Origin: Cinnamomum chago
Lineage: Eukaryota; Streptophyta; Magnoliopsida; Laurales; Lauraceae
Direction: 5' to 3'
Length of the DNA stretch: 64,000 nt
Assembly (NCBI GenBank): GCA_038049695.1
Contig: CP142457.1
Span: 24,008,501 to 24,072,500 of the forward strand
In this document: positions 1 through 14,169 of the stretch, piece by piece
Position numbering within the stretch: the stretch's first letter is position 1
Layout: every line of letters starts with the position of its first letter
The notes under the pieces: generated by a model
Databases searched by the model: none
What the model saw: the letters and a program-made list of their open reading frames with translations, nothing else
What the model was told of the DNA's origin: nothing
Made by a program: the position numbers and the translations under genes

Positions 1-1082
1 TGAAAGTTTAATTCAAATTACAAACATACACTAAAACTAGCTAAAGTGTGTGCACAAGTGTATGAATGCTTTTCTTCAATCAATTTTAACAATGAAGCTC
101 TTAAATGAATGCATGATGCATTTTAAAATCAAAGCTTATAAAATGATGATTGAAGGCAAATGCTAATCACATGAAGAATTCAAACAACTTAAAGAAATGA
201 TTTAAAACAAGTTGTATGAAAAGTAAGGTCTAAGAACACATGTGATTTAGGCAAGAGTGATTGCAAACCATTCTAATATACCAATGATGATAATGAGTTT
301 GCAAAACAACTCTTTAAAAGCTAGAAATCATGCATCAATGAAAATACAAAGATTTAAACATGCATTGATTCTACTTTTAATGGAAATCAAAATGATAAGT
401 AAGATGTACCTTTTTAAAACTCAAGTATTTGATTTCCAAATAGCCCTCTAGCCTTTCCAACTTCTTCCCCTTTCTTTGGCTCCAATATGGTCTCAAAAGT
501 TCATGTATCAAGCCTTTTGAAAGTTGGAAAAAGAATGGACTTTATAGCCAAAAAGTGCCCAACGGCTAGTCCTCGGTCGACCTGCAAACAGGTCTCGGTC
601 GACCGGGATCACACAACGGTCACATTTTTTACCGTTGGGGCTTCAGGGAACTTTCTGCCTACAGTGTTCCCGGTCGACCGGGACCTCTGCGCCGGTCGAC
701 CGACGACACTGCCGGGACCAAAATTCCCACTTTTTCATGTTTCAATGATTTTCTTTGTGGAACATTTTGGGCCATTAAATCAAGCTTAAAAGCATGTTTT
801 AAATCATTCTAAGGGTTTAAAAACATGGAACATAAAAAGCCTAAAACATTTTGAAAGATTTAAAACTCATAGGCTAGCTTGATTTTCTAAAACTCTTTTC
901 AAAACAAATGCATCCAAGTTTTAAAAGCAAATCATGCATAAATTGATACTTTTACAAATCTTAAAAGCCATCCATGTTTAAAACAAGATTTCAAGTTTAT
1001 CTAAATCAATGCAAGTGTGTAAATCAAATGATGCTAGAATGATTATGCATCCATCAAATTGCAATCTACAAAATTCCTAACA
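1..1082 (-). mobile_element. Truncated Sirevirus-like LTR (GGTCGACC family)
   Basis: Read on the minus strand, this begins at 1082 with TGTTAGGAATTTTG and runs off the window at base 1. It matches the solo LTR at 58232-59990 in reverse orientation, including the run of GGTCGACC palindromes (about 590-705), the CCCAACGGCTA motif and the downstream AT-rich part. It has inserted in, or abuts, satellite monomer sequence that resumes at 1083, so the satellite probably continues left of the window. Only the 5' part of the LTR is present, so solo or full-length status and the TSD cannot be judged. Short ORFs here are not coding. Confidence 0.85.
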
Positions 1083-2605
1083 GTTTTAGAGTAAAACGCA
1101 GTCCCAGATTTTTTTAAAGGGAGTCTTTGGCTCCAGAGTCACATGAAACACAGTGTTGAGTCAGTAATTTTCTAGAGCCGCGTAGATTGTGTTTTCTTTC
1201 AAAAGTACCGTACGACCCTCGCACGAAGTTCGAGTTTTCGCCTTTAGAAACACTGAACTCCTCGAAAATGATTTTCATACCCAAGATTCGCCCGAAACCC
1301 GTTTTAAACGGAAAAAGTAGTTTGAAATGTCCTAAAAAGCGCATCTCACCCAAGATTAGCTTCAAATGGATTTCGAGGCGTAAGACACGACTAGGACACC
1401 CGAAACCCCTTTTTCTAAAGTGAGTGTTTGGACCCAGTGTCGAATGAAACACAGTGTAAAGTCAACAATTTTCTAAAGCCGCATATATTGTGTTTTCATA
1501 CAAAAGTACTGTACGACCCGCACAAAGTTCTGGTTTTCGCCTTTACAAGCATTGAACTCCCCGAATGTGTTTTCAATACCCAAGGTTCGCCCAAAATCCG
1601 TTTTAAACAAATAAATAGCTCGAAATATCCTAAAAATCGTATCTCAGCCCAAAATCCCTTCAAATGATTTAGAGGCGTAAGACAAGACAAGGACACCCGA
1701 AACACATATTAGATAAAAACAAGTACCCGAATGTTTCTAGAGGGTGTCCTTGGACCCAGAGTCGCATTAAATACTGTGTGGAGTCAACAATTTCCTAGTG
1801 CCGCAAGGATTCTGTTTTCGAACAAAATAACCGTTCGACTCGCACGAAGTTCGGGTTTTCGCCGTTACAAACACTGAACTCCTCGAAAATGATTTCCATA
1901 CCCAAGATTCGCCCGAAACCTGGTTTAAACTGAAAAGTAGCTTGAAAAGTCCTAAAAAGCGCATCTCAACCCAGAATAGCTTCAAATGGATTTCGAGGCG
2001 TAAGACAGTACTAGGACACTCGAAACCCCTTTTAGATTTAAACGCGATCCCAAATTTTTCTAAAGTGAGTCTTTGGAACCAGTGTCGAATGAAACATAGT
2101 GTAAAGTCAACAATTTTCTAGAGCCGCATTTTTTGTGTTTTCGTACAAAAGTACTCTACGACTAGCACAAAGTTCTGGGTTTCCATACCCAAAACACCTT
2201 TAAATGGATTTCGAGGCGTGAGACAAGACAAGCACACCCAAAACACCTTCTAGAGTAAAATGCGATCCTGAATTTTTCTAGAGGGAGTCTTTGGACCCAG
2301 AGTCGCATTAAAACACGGTGTAGAGTCAACAATTTTCTAGAGCCGCACAGATTATGTTTTCGTACTAAGGTACCGTACGACCCGCACGAACTTCGGGTTT
2401 TCTCCTTTATAAACACGGAACTCCTCGAAAGTGTTTTCCTTATCCTGGATTCGCCCGAAACCCGTTTTAAATCAAAAAGTAGCTCGAAATATCCTAAAAA
2501 GGGCATCTCATCCAAGTGTCCCTATAAATGGATTTTTACGCGTAAGTAAAGACAAGGACACCCGAAACCCCTTTTAGAGTAAAACGAAGTCCCAAATTTT
2601 TTTAA

Positions 2606-5516
2606 AAGGAGTCTTTTGACACAGAGTCACATGAACCACAGTGTTGAGTCCGCAATTTTCTACAGCCGCGTTGATTGTGTTTTCTTTCAAAAGTACCGTA
2701 CGACCCTCGCACGAAGTTCGGGTTTTCGCCTTTACAAACATTGAACTCCTCGAAAATGATTTCTATAACCAAGATTCGCCCGAAACCCGTTTTAAACGGA
2801 AAAGTAGTATGAAATGTCCTAAAAAGCGCATCTCAACCTAGAATAGCTTCAAATGGATTTCGAGGCGTAAGACAAGACTAGGACACCCGAAACCCCTTTT
2901 TCTAAAGTGAGTGTTTGGACCCAGTGTTGAATGAAACACAGTGTAGAGTCAACAATTTTCTAGAGCCGCATATATTGTGTTTTCATACAAAAGAATTGTA
3001 CGACCCGCACAGAGTTCTGGTTTTCGCCTTTACAAGCACTGAACTCCCCGAAAGTGTTTTCATTACCCAAGGTTCGCCCGAAATCCGTTTTAAACCAATA
3101 ATTAGTTCGAAATATCCTGAAAATCGCATCTCGGCCCAAAATCCCTTCAAATAGATTTAGAGGCGTAAGACAAGACAAGGACACCCGAAACGCATATTAA
3201 ACAAGTACCCGAATGTTTCTAGAGGGTGTCCTTGGACCCAGAGTCGCAAGAAACACAGTGTGGAGTCAACAATTTCCTTAAGCCGCAAAGATTCTGTTTT
3301 AGTACAAAAGTACCGTACCACCCGCACGAAGTTCGGGTTTTCTCCTTTACAAACAGAGAACTCCCCGAAAGTGTTTGTCATACCCAAGGTTCGCTTGAAA
3401 CCCGTTTTAAACCGAAAAGTAGCTCGAAATATCCTCGAAGGTGAATGTCAACGCAGAATATACCTTCAAATGGATTTCGAGAGGTGAGACAAGAGAAGGA
3501 GACCTGAAACCCCTTCAAGAGTAAAACGCGACCCTAGATTTTTCTAAAGGGAGTCTTTGGACCCAGTGTCGCATTATAACACAGTGTAGTGTCAACAATT
3601 TTCTCGAGCCGCATAGATTGTTTATTCGTACAAAAGTATCGTACGACCAGCACGAAGTTCGGGTTTTCGCCTTTACAAACACAGAACTCCCCGAAAGTGT
3701 TACCATACCCAAGGTTCGCCCGTATCCAGTTTTAAACCGAACAGTAGCTCGAAATATCCTAAAAGGATCATCTCAATCCAGAATACCTTTAAATGGATTT
3801 CGAGGCGTGAGACAAGACAAGCACACCCGAAACCCCTTCTAGAGAAAAACGCGATCCTGAATTTTTCTAGAGGGGGTCTTTGGACCCCGAGTCGCATTAA
3901 AACACAGTATAGAGTCAACAATTTTCTATAGCCGCATAGATTGATTTTTCGTACTAAGGTACCGTACGACCCGCACGACCTTCGTGTTTTCGCCTTTTTA
4001 AACACAGAACTCCCCGAAAGTGTTTTCCTTACCATAGATTTGCCCGAGACCCGTTTTAAACCAAAAAGTAGCTCGAAATAATCTAGAAAGGGCATCACAA
4101 CCAAGTGTCCCTATAAATGGATTTTTAGGCGTAAGAAAAGACAAGGACACCCGAAACCAGAAAAGACAAGGACACCCGAAACCCCTTTTAGAGTAATACG
4201 CAGTCCTAGATTTTTCTAAAGCGAGTGTTCGGACCAAGAGTCGCATGAAAAACAGTGTTGAGTCAACAACTTTCTAGAGCCGCACATATAATGTTTTCGT
4301 TCAAAAGTACCGTACGACCCTCGCACGAAGTTCCTGTTCTCGCCTTTGCAAACACTAAACTCCCCGAAAGTGATTTCCAGAGCCAAGATTTGCTCGAAAC
4401 CCGTAGTAAACCGAAGAGTAGGAGGAAATATCTTAAAAATAACATCTCAATCTAAAATCCCTTCAAATGGACTTAGAGGCGTAAGACAGGACAGGGACGC
4501 CCGAAACCCCTTTTAGTTTAAAACCTGATCCAGGATATTTCTAGAGGTTGCCTTTGGACACAGAGTCTCAAGAAACACAGTGTGGAGTCAACAATTTCCT
4601 AGAGCCGCAAAGATTCTGTTTTAGTACAAAAGTATCGTACGACCCGCACTAAGTTCGGGTTTTCTCCTTTACAAACAGAGAACTCCCCGAAAGTGTTTAC
4701 CATACCCAAGGTTCGCGCGAAACCCGTTTTAAACCAAAAAGTTGCTCGAAATATCCTAGAAGGCGAATGTCAACCCAGAATACCTTCAAATGGATTTCGA
4801 GAGGTGAGACAAAAGAAGGAGTCCCGAAACCCCTTCAAGAGTAAAACGCGATCCTAGATTTTTCTTGAGGGAGTCTTTGGACCTAGTGTTGCATTATAAA
4901 ACAATGGAGAGTCAAGAATTTTCTAGAGCCGCAAAGATTGTGTATTCGTATAAAAGTACTGTATGACCAGCACGAAGTTCGGGTTTTCGCCTTTACAAAC
5001 ACAGAACTCCCCGAAAGTGTTTACCATACCCAAGGTACGCCCGTAGCCCGATTTAGACCGAAACATAGCTCGAAATATCCTAAAAAGCGCATCTCAATCC
5101 AGAATACCTTTAAATGGATTTCGAGGCGTGAGACAAGACAAGCACACCCGAAGCACCTTCTTGAGTAAAATGCGATCCTGAATTTTTCTAGAGGGAGTCT
5201 TTGGACCCAGAGTCGCATTAAAACACGGTGTAGTGTCAACATTTTCTAGAACCGCACAGATTAAGTTTTCGTACTAAGGTACCGTACGACCCGCACGAAC
5301 TTCTGGTTTTCGCCTTTATAAACACTGAACTCCCCGAAAGTGTTTTCATTACCCTAGATTCGCCTGAAATCCGTTTTAAACCAAAAAGTAACTCGAAATA
5401 TCCTTAAAAGGGCATCATATCCCAGTGTCCCTATAAATGGATTTTTACGCGTAAGTAAAGACAAGGACACTCGAAACCCCTTTTAGAGTAAAACGCTGTC
5501 CCAGATTTTTTTAAAG
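2606..5516. repeat. Higher-order repeat copy 1 (A-B-C-D-E-F-G-D-E)
   Basis: Nine consecutive monomers of distinct types start near 2606 (A, TCACATGAA), 2907 (B, GTGTCGAATGAA), 3224 (C, GGGTGTCCTTGG), 3550 (D, GTGTCGCATTATAA), 3870 (E, GAGTCGCATTAAAA), 4222 (F, GTTCGGACCAAGAG), 4546 (G, GGTTGCCTTTGGACA), 4868 (D) and 5194 (E). The next A monomer begins near 5517, giving a period of about 2.91 kb. Confidence 0.8.
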
Positions 5517-8455
5517 GGAGTCTTTGGACACAGAGTCACATGAAACACAGTGTTGGGTCAACAATTTTCTAGAGCCGCGTAGATTGTGTTTTCTTTCAAA
5601 AGTACCGTAAGACCCTCGCACGAAGTTCGGGTTTACGCCTTTACAAACTCTGAACTCCTCGAAAATGATTTCCATACCCAAGATTCGCCCGAAACCCATT
5701 TTAAACGGGAAAGTAGTTTGAAATGTCCTATAAAGCGCATCTCAACCCAAAATAGCTTCAAATGGATTTCGAGGCGTAAGGCACGACTAGGACACCCGAA
5801 ACCCATTTTTCTAAAGTGAGGGTTTGGACCCAGTGTCGAATGAAACACAGTGTAGAGCCAACAATTTTCTAAAGCTGCATTTATTGTGTTTTCGTACAAA
5901 AGAACTCTACGACCAACACAAAGTTCTGGGTTTCGCCTTTACAAGCACAGAGCACCCCGAAAGTGTTTTCCAGACCCAAGGTTCCCCCGAAATCTGTTTT
6001 CAACCAAAAAGTAGCTCGAAATATCCTTAAAATCGCATCTCGACCCAAAATCCCTTCAAATGGATTTAGAGGCGTAAGAAAAGACAAGGACACCCGAAAC
6101 GCATATTAGATAAAAACAGGTACCCGAATGTTTCTAGAGGGTGTCCTTGGGCCCAGAGTCGCAAAAAACACAGTGTAGAGTCAATAATTACCTAGAGCAG
6201 CAGGACTCTTATTTCGAACAAAAGTACCGTTCGACTCACTCGAAGTTCGGATTTTCTCCGTTGCAAACACTGAACTCCCCGAAAGTGATTTCCATAGCCA
6301 AGATTTGCTCGAAACCCGTAGTAAACCGAAGAGTAGCTGGAAATATCTTAAAAGTCGCATCTCAACCCAAAATCCCTTCAAATGGATTTAGAGGCGTAAG
6401 ACAAGACAAGGACGCCCGAAACCCCTTTTAGTTTAAAACTTGATCCCGGATATTTCTAGAGGTTGCCTTTGGACACAAACTCACAAGAAACACAGTGAAG
6501 AGTCAACAATTTCCTAGAGCCGCAAAGATTATGTTTTAGCACAAAAGTAACGTACGACCCATACGGAGTTTGGGTTTTCTCCGTTACAAACAGAGAACTC
6601 CCCGAAAGTGTTTACCGTACCCAAGGTTCGCGCGAAACCCGTTTTAAACCAAAAAGTAGCTCGAAATATCCTAAAAAGGGCATCTCATCCCAGTGTCCCT
6701 ATAAATGGATTTTTACGCGTACGTAAAGACAAAGACACCCGAAACCCCTTTTAGAGTAAAACGCAGTCCCAGACTTTTTTAAAGGGAATCTTTTGACCCA
6801 GAGTCACATGAAACACAGTGTTGAGTCAGCAATTTTCTAGTGCCGCGTAGATTGTGTTTTCTTTCAAAAGTACCGTAAGACCCTCGCACGAAGTTCAGGT
6901 TTTCGCCTTTTACAAACACTGAACTCCTTGAAAATGATTTCCATATCCAAGATTCTCCCGAAACCCGTTTTAAACGGAAAAGTTTTATGAAATGTCCTAA
7001 AAAGCGCATCTCAACCCAGAATAGCTTCAAATTGATTTCGAGGCGTAAGACATGACTAGGACTCCCGAAACCCCTTTTTCTAAAGTGAGTGTTTGGACCC
7101 AGTGTCGAATGAAACACAGTGTAGAGTCAACAATTTTCTAGAGGCACATATATTGTGTTTTCATACAAAACTATTGTACGACCCGCACAAAGTCTGGTTT
7201 TCGCCTTTACTAGCACAGAACTCCCCGAAAGTGTTTTCAATACCCAAGGTTCGCCCGAAATCCGTTTTAAACCAATAATTAGCTCGAAATATCCTAAAAA
7301 TCGCATCTCGGCCCAAAATCCCTTCAAATGGATTTAGAGGTGTAAGACAAGATAAGGACACCCGAAACGCATATTAGATAAAAACAGGTACCCGAATGTT
7401 TCTAGAGGGTGTCCTTGGACCCAGAGTCGCAAGAAATAGTGTGGAGTCAACAATTTCCTAAAGCCGCAAGTATTCTGTTTTCGAAACAAAAGTACAGTTC
7501 GACTCGCACGAAGTTTGGGTTTTCGCCTTTACAAACACTGAACTCCTCGAAAATGATTTCCATACCCAAGATTCGCCCGAAATCGAGTTTAAATCGAAAA
7601 GTAGCTTGAAAAGTCCTAAAAAGCACATCTCAACCCAGAATAGCTTCAAATGGATTTCGATGCGTAAGACAGGATTAGGACACTCGAAACCCCTTTTAGA
7701 TTTAAACGCGATCCCAAATTTTTCTAAAGTGAGTTTTGGGACCTAGTGTGGATTCAACAATTATCTAAAGCTGCATTTATTGTGTTTTCGTACAAAAGCA
7801 CTCTACGACCAGAACAAAGTTCTGGGTTTCGCCTTTACGAGCACGGAGCACCCCGAAAGTGTTTTCCATACCCAAGGTTCCCCCAAAATCTGTTTTTAAC
7901 CAAAAAGTAGCTCGAAATATCCTAAAAATCGCATCTCGACCCAAAATCCCTTCAAATGGATTTAGAGGCGTAAGAAAAGACATGGACACCCGAAACGCAT
8001 ATTAGATAAAAATAGGTACCCGAATGTTTCTAGAGGGTGTCCTTAGACCCAGAGTCGCAAGAAACACAGTGTAGAGTCAACAATTACCTAGAGCAGCAAG
8101 GACTCTGTTTTCGAACAAAAGTACCGTTCGACCAGCACGAAGTTCGAATTTTCGCCGTTCCAAACACTGAACACCCCGAAAGTGATTTCCATAGCCAAGA
8201 TTTGCTCGAAACCCGTAGTAAACCAAAGAGTAGCTGGAAATATCTTAAAAATCGCATCTCAACCTAAAATCCCTTCAAATAGATTTAGACAAGGACGCCC
8301 GAAACCCCATTTAGTTTAAAACTTGATCCCGGATATTTCTAGAGGTTGCCATTGGACACAGAGTCGCAAGAAACACAGTGTAGAGTCAACAATTTCCTAG
8401 AGCCGCAAAGATTATGTTTTAGCACAAAAGTACCGTACGACCCGCACGAAGTTCA

Positions 8456-8507
8456 GGTTTTCTCCTTTACAAATAGAGAACGGTTTTCTCCTTTACAAAT
8501 AGAGAAC
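8456..8507. repeat. 26-bp tandem duplication inside one monomer
   Basis: The 26 bases at 8456-8481, beginning GGTTTTCTCC and ending AGAGAAC, are repeated exactly at 8482-8507. This is a local slippage event inside a G-type satellite monomer. Confidence 0.9.
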
Positions 8508-9026
8508 TCCCCGAAAGTGTTTACAATATCCAAGGTTCGTGCGAAACCCGTTTTAAACCGAAAATTAGCTCGAAATATCCTAGAAGGCGAATGTCAACCC
8601 AGAATATACCTTCAAATGGATTTCGAGGGGTGAGACAAGAGAAGGACACACGAAACCCCTTCAAGAGTAAAACGCGATCCCAGATTTTTCTAGAGGGAGT
8701 CTTTGGACCCAGTGTCGCATTATAACACAGTGTAGAGTCAACAATTTTCTAGAGCTGCATATATTGTGTTTTCATACAAAAGTATTGTACGACTCGCACA
8801 AAGTTCTGGTTTTCGCCTTTACAAGCACTGAACTCCACGAAAGTGTTTTCAATACCCAAGGTTCGCCCGAAATCCGTTTTAAATCAATAATTGGCTCGAA
8901 ATATCCTAAAAATCGCATCTCGGCCCAAAATCCCTTCACATGGATTTAGAGGTGTATGACAAGACAAGGACACCCGAAACGCATATTAGATAAAAACAGG
9001 TACCCGAATGTTTCTAGAGGGTGTCC

Positions 9027-11284
9027 TTGAACCCAGAGTCGCAAGAAACAAGTGTGGAGTCAACAATTTCCTAGAGCTGCAAAGATTCTGTTTTAGTACA
9101 AAAGTAACGTACGACCCGCACGAAGTTCGGGTTTTCTCCTTTACAAACAGAGAACTCGCCGAAAGTGTTTACCATACCCAAGGTTCGCGCGAAACCCGTT
9201 TTAAACCGAAAAGTAGCTCGAAATATCCTAGAAGGCGAATGTCAACCCAGAATATACCTTCAAATGGATTTTGAGGGGTGAGACAAGAGAAGGACACCCG
9301 AAACCTCTTCAAGAGTAAAACGTGATCCTAGATTTTTCTAGAGGGAGTCTTTGGACCCAGTGTCGCATTATAACACAGTGTAGAGTCAACAATTTTCTAG
9401 AGCCGAATAGATTGTGTATTCGTACAAAAGTTCCGTACGACCAGAATGAAGTTCGGGTATTCGCCTTTACAAACACAAAACTCTCAGAAAGCGTTTACCA
9501 TACCCAAGGAACACCCGTATCCCGATTTAGACCGAAAAGTAGCTCGAAATATCCTAAAAGGCGCATCTCAATCCAGAATACCTTTAAATGGATTTCGAGG
9601 CGTGAGAGAAGACAAGCAAACCCGAAACCCCTTCTAGAGAAAAACACGATCCTGAATTTTTCTAAAGGGAGTCTTTGGACCCAGAGTCGCATTAAAACAC
9701 AGTGTAGAGTCAACAATTTTCTATAGCCACGTAGATTGATTTTTCATACTAAGGTACCTTACGACCCGCACGAACTTCTAGTTTTCGCCTTTTTAAACAC
9801 TGAACTCCCCGAAAGTGTTTTCCTTACCCTAGATTTGCCCGAGACCCGTTTTAAACCAAAAAGTAGCTCGAAATATCCTAGAATGGGCATCTCATCCCAG
9901 TGTCCCTATAAATGGATTTTTAGGCGTAAGAAAAGACAAGGACACCCAAAACCCCTTTTAAAGTACAATGCAGTCCTAGATTTTTCCAAAGGGAGTCTTC
10001 GGACCAAGAGTCGCATGAAACATAGTGTTGAGTCAACAACTTTCTAGAGCCGCGCAGATTATGTTTTCATTCAAAAGTACCGTACGACCCTCGCACGAAG
10101 TTCCTGTTCTCCCCTTTGCAAACACTTAACTCCCCGAAAGTGATTTCCATAGCCGAGATTTGCTCGAAACCCGTAGTAAACCGAAGAGTAGCTGGAAATA
10201 TCTTAAAAATCGCATCTCAACCTAAAATCCCTTCAAATAGATTTAGAGGCGTAAGACAAGACAAGGACGCCCGAAACCCCATTTAGTTTAAAACTTGATC
10301 CCGGATATTTCTAGAGGTTTCCTATGGACACAGAGTCATAAGAAACACAGTGTGGAGTCAACAATTTCCTAGAGCCGCAAAGATTCTGTTTTTATACAAA
10401 AGTACCGTACGACCCGCACGAAGTTCAGGTTTTCTCCTATACAAACAAAGAACTCCCAGAAAGTGTTTACCATACCCAAGGTTCGCACGAAACCCGATTT
10501 AAACCGAAAAGTGACTCGAAATATCCTAGAAGGCGAATGTCAACCCAGAATATACCTTCATATGGATTTCGAGGGGTGAGACAAGAGAAGGACACCCGAA
10601 ACCCCTTCAAGAGTAAAAAGCGATCCTAGATTTTTCTAGAGGGAGTCTTTGGACCGAGTGTCGCATTAACATAGTGTAGAGTTAACAATTTTCTAGAGCC
10701 GCATAGATTGTGTATTCCTACAAAAGTATCGTACGACCAGCACGAAGTTCGGGTTTTCGCCTTTACAAACGCAGAACTCCCCGAAAGTGTTTACCAAACC
10801 CAAGGTTCGCCCGTATCCAGTATTAAACCGAAAAGTAGCTCGAAATATCCTAAAAGGACCATCTCAATCCAGAATACCTTTAAATGGATTTCGAGGCGTG
10901 AGACAAGACAAGCACACACAAAACCGCTTTTAGAGAAAAATGCGATCCTGAATTTTTCTAGAAGGAGTCTTTGGACCCAGAGTCGCATTAAAACAAGGTG
11001 TAAAGTCAACAATTTCCTAGAGCCGCACAGATTATGTTTTCGTACTAAGGTACCGTACGACCCGCACGAACTTCTGGTTTTCGCCTTTATAAATACTGAA
11101 CTCCCCGAAAGTGTTTTCCTTACCCTAGATTCGCCCGAAACCCGTTTTAAACCAAAAAGTAGCCCGAAATATCCTAAAAGGGGCATCTCATCCCAGTGTC
11201 CCTATAAATGGATTTTTACGCGTAAGTAAAGACAAGGACGCCCGAAACCCCTTTTAGAGTAAAACGCAGTCCCAGATTTTTTTA
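9027..11284. repeat. Higher-order repeat copy 2, partial (C-D-E-F-G-D-E)
   Basis: Monomers C (9027), D (9346), E (9670), F (9990), G (10315), D (10640) and E (10965) follow the same order as the full units. The A and B positions are replaced by a rearranged stretch (G near 8345, then a D/B hybrid near 8695-8760). From C at 9027 to C at 11907 is 2880 bp. Confidence 0.75.
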
Positions 11285-14169
11285 AAGGGAGTCTTTTGAC
11301 CCAGAGTCACAAGAAACACAGTGTTGAGTCAGCAATTTTCCAGAGCCGCCTAGATTGTGTTTTCTTTCATAAGTACCGTACGACCCTCGCACGAAGTCCG
11401 GGTTTTCGCCTTTACAAACACTGAACTCCTCGAAAATGATTTCCATAACCAAGATTCGCCCGAAACCCGTTTTAAACGGAAAAGTAGTATGAAATGTCCT
11501 AAAAAGCGCATCTCAACCCAGAATAGCTTCAAATGGATTTCGAGGCGTAAGACAAGACTAGGACACCCGAAACCCCTTTTTCTAAAGTGAGTGTTTGGAC
11601 CCAGTGTCGAATGAAACAGAGTGTAGAGTCAACAATTTTCTAGAGCCGCATATTTTGTGTTTTCATACAAAAGTATTGTACGACCCTCACAAAGTTCTGG
11701 TTTTCGCCTATACAAGCACTGAACTCCCCGAAAGTATTTTCAATGGCCAAGGTTCGCCCGAAATCCGTTTTAAAGCAATAGTTAGCTCAAAATGTCCTAA
11801 AAATCGCATCTCGGCCCAAAATCCCTTCAAATAGATTTAGAGGCGTAAGACAAGACAAGGACACCCGAAACGAATATTAAACAGGTACCCGAATGTTTCT
11901 AGAGGGTGTCGTTGGACCCAGAGTCGCAAGAAACACAGTGTGGAGTCAACAATTTCCTAAAGCCGCAAAGATTCTGTTTTAGTACAAAAGTACCGTACGA
12001 CCCGCACGAAGTTCGGGTTTTCTCCTCTACAAAAAGAGAACTCCCCGAAAGTGTTTACCATACCCAAGGTTCGCGCGAAACCCGTTTTAAACCGAAAAGT
12101 AGCTCGAAATATCCCTGAAGGCGAATGTCAACGCAGAATATACCTTCAAATGGATTTCAAGAGGTGAGACAAGAGAAGGACACCCGAAACCCCCTCAAGA
12201 GTAAAACGCGATCCTAGATTTTTCTAGAGGGAGTCTTTTGACCCAGTGTCGCATTATTACACAGTGTACAGTCAACAATTTTCTCGAGCCTCATAGATTG
12301 TGTATTCGTACAAAAGTACAGTACGACCAGCAAAAGTTTGGGTTTTCGCGTTTACAAACACAGAACTCCCCGAAAGTGTTTACCATACCCAAGGTTCGCC
12401 CGCATCCAGTTTTAAACCAAAAAGTAGCTCGAAATATCCTAAATGGATCACCTCAATCCAGAATACCTTTAAATGGATTTCGAGGCACGAGACAAGACAA
12501 GCACACCCAAAACCTCTTCTAGAGAAAAACGCGATCCTGAATTTTTCTAGAGGGAGTCTTTGGACCCAGAGTCGCATTAAAACACAGTGTAGAGTTAACA
12601 ATTTTCTATAGCCGCATAGATTAATTTTTCGTACTAAGGTACCGTACGACCCGCACGAACTTCGTGTTTTCGCCTTTTTAAACACTGAACTCCCCGAAAG
12701 TGTTTTCCTTACCCTAGATTTGCCCGAGACCCGTTTTAAACCAAAAAGTATATCGAAATAATCTAGAAAGGGCATCACATCCCCGTGTCCCTATAAATGG
12801 ATTTTTAGGTGTAAGAAAAGACAAGGACACCCGAAACCCCTTTTAGAGTAATACGCAGTCCTAGATTTTTCTAAAGGGAGTGTTCGGACCAAGAGTCGCA
12901 TGAAACACAGTGTTGAGTCAACAACTTTCTGGAGCCGCACATTTAATGTTTTCGTTCAAAAGTACAGTACGACCCTCGCACGAAGTTCCTGTTCTCGCCT
13001 TTGCAAACACTGAACTCCCCGGAAGTGATTTCCATAGCCAAGATTTGCTCGAAACCCGTAGTAAACCAAAGAGTAGCTGGAAATATCTTAAAAATCGCAT
13101 CTCAACCTAAAATCCCTTCAAATAGATTTAGAGGCGTAAGACAAGACAAGGACGCCCGAAACCCCATTTAGTTGAAAACTTGATCCCGGATATTTCTAGA
13201 GGTTTCCTTTAGACACAGAGTCGCAAGAAACACAGTGTGGAGTCAACAATTTCCTAGAGCCACAAAGATTCTGTTTTTGTACAAAAGTACCGTACGACCC
13301 GCACGAAGTTCGGATTTTCTCCTTTACAAACAAAGAACTCCCCGAAAGTGTTTACCATACCCAACGTTCGCACGAAACCCGATTTAAACCGAAAAGTGAC
13401 TCGAAATATCCTAGAAGGCGAATGTCAACCCAGAATATACCTTCATATGGATTTCGAGGGGTGAGACAAGAGAAGGACACCCGAAACCCCTTCAAGAGTA
13501 AAACGCGATCCTAGATTTTTCTAGAGGGAGTCTTTGGACCGAGTGTCGCATTAACATAGTGTAGAGTCAACAATTTTCTAGAGCCGCATAGATTGTGTAT
13601 TCCTACAAAAGTACCGTACGACCAGCACTAAGTTCGGGTTTTCGCCTTTACAAACGCAGAACTCCTCGAAAGTGTTTACCATACCCAAGGTTCGCCCTTA
13701 TCCTGTTTTAAACCGAAAAGTAGCTTGAAATATCCTAAAAGGATCATCTCAATCCAGAATACCTTTAAATGGATTTCGAGGCGTGAGACAAGACAAGCAC
13801 ACCCGAAACCCCTTTTAGAGAAAAATGTGATCCTGAATTTTTTTAGAAGGAGTCTTTGGACCCAGAGTCGCATTAAAACACGGGGTAGAGTCAACAATTT
13901 CCTAGAGCCGCACAGATTATGTTTTCGTACTAAGGTACCGTACGACCCGCACGAACTTCTGGTTTTCGCCTTTATAAATACTGAACTCCCCGAAAGTGTT
14001 TTCCTTACCCTAGATTCGCCCGAAACCCGTTTTAAACCAAAAAGTAGCCCGAAATATCCTAAAAGGGGCATCTCATCCCAGTGTCCCTATAAATGGATTT
14101 TTACGCGTAAGTAAAGACAAGGACGCCCGAAACCCCTTTTAGAGTAAAACGCAGTCCCAGATTTTTTTA
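11285..14169. repeat. Higher-order repeat copy 3 (full nine-mer)
   Basis: Types A (11285), B (11588), C (11907), D (12230), E (12552), F (12870), G (13198), D (13520) and E (13850) are followed by A again near 14170, a 2885-bp period. By eye the A monomers at 11285 and 14170 are about 95% identical, while different monomer types within one unit are clearly more diverged. Confidence 0.8.

Noticed and set aside
10708-11229. 173-codon ORF in the satellite array (and many of 60-134 codons)
   Set aside because: It spans two monomers, follows the repeat, has counterparts on the opposite strand and shows no protein family. Treated as satellite shadow.
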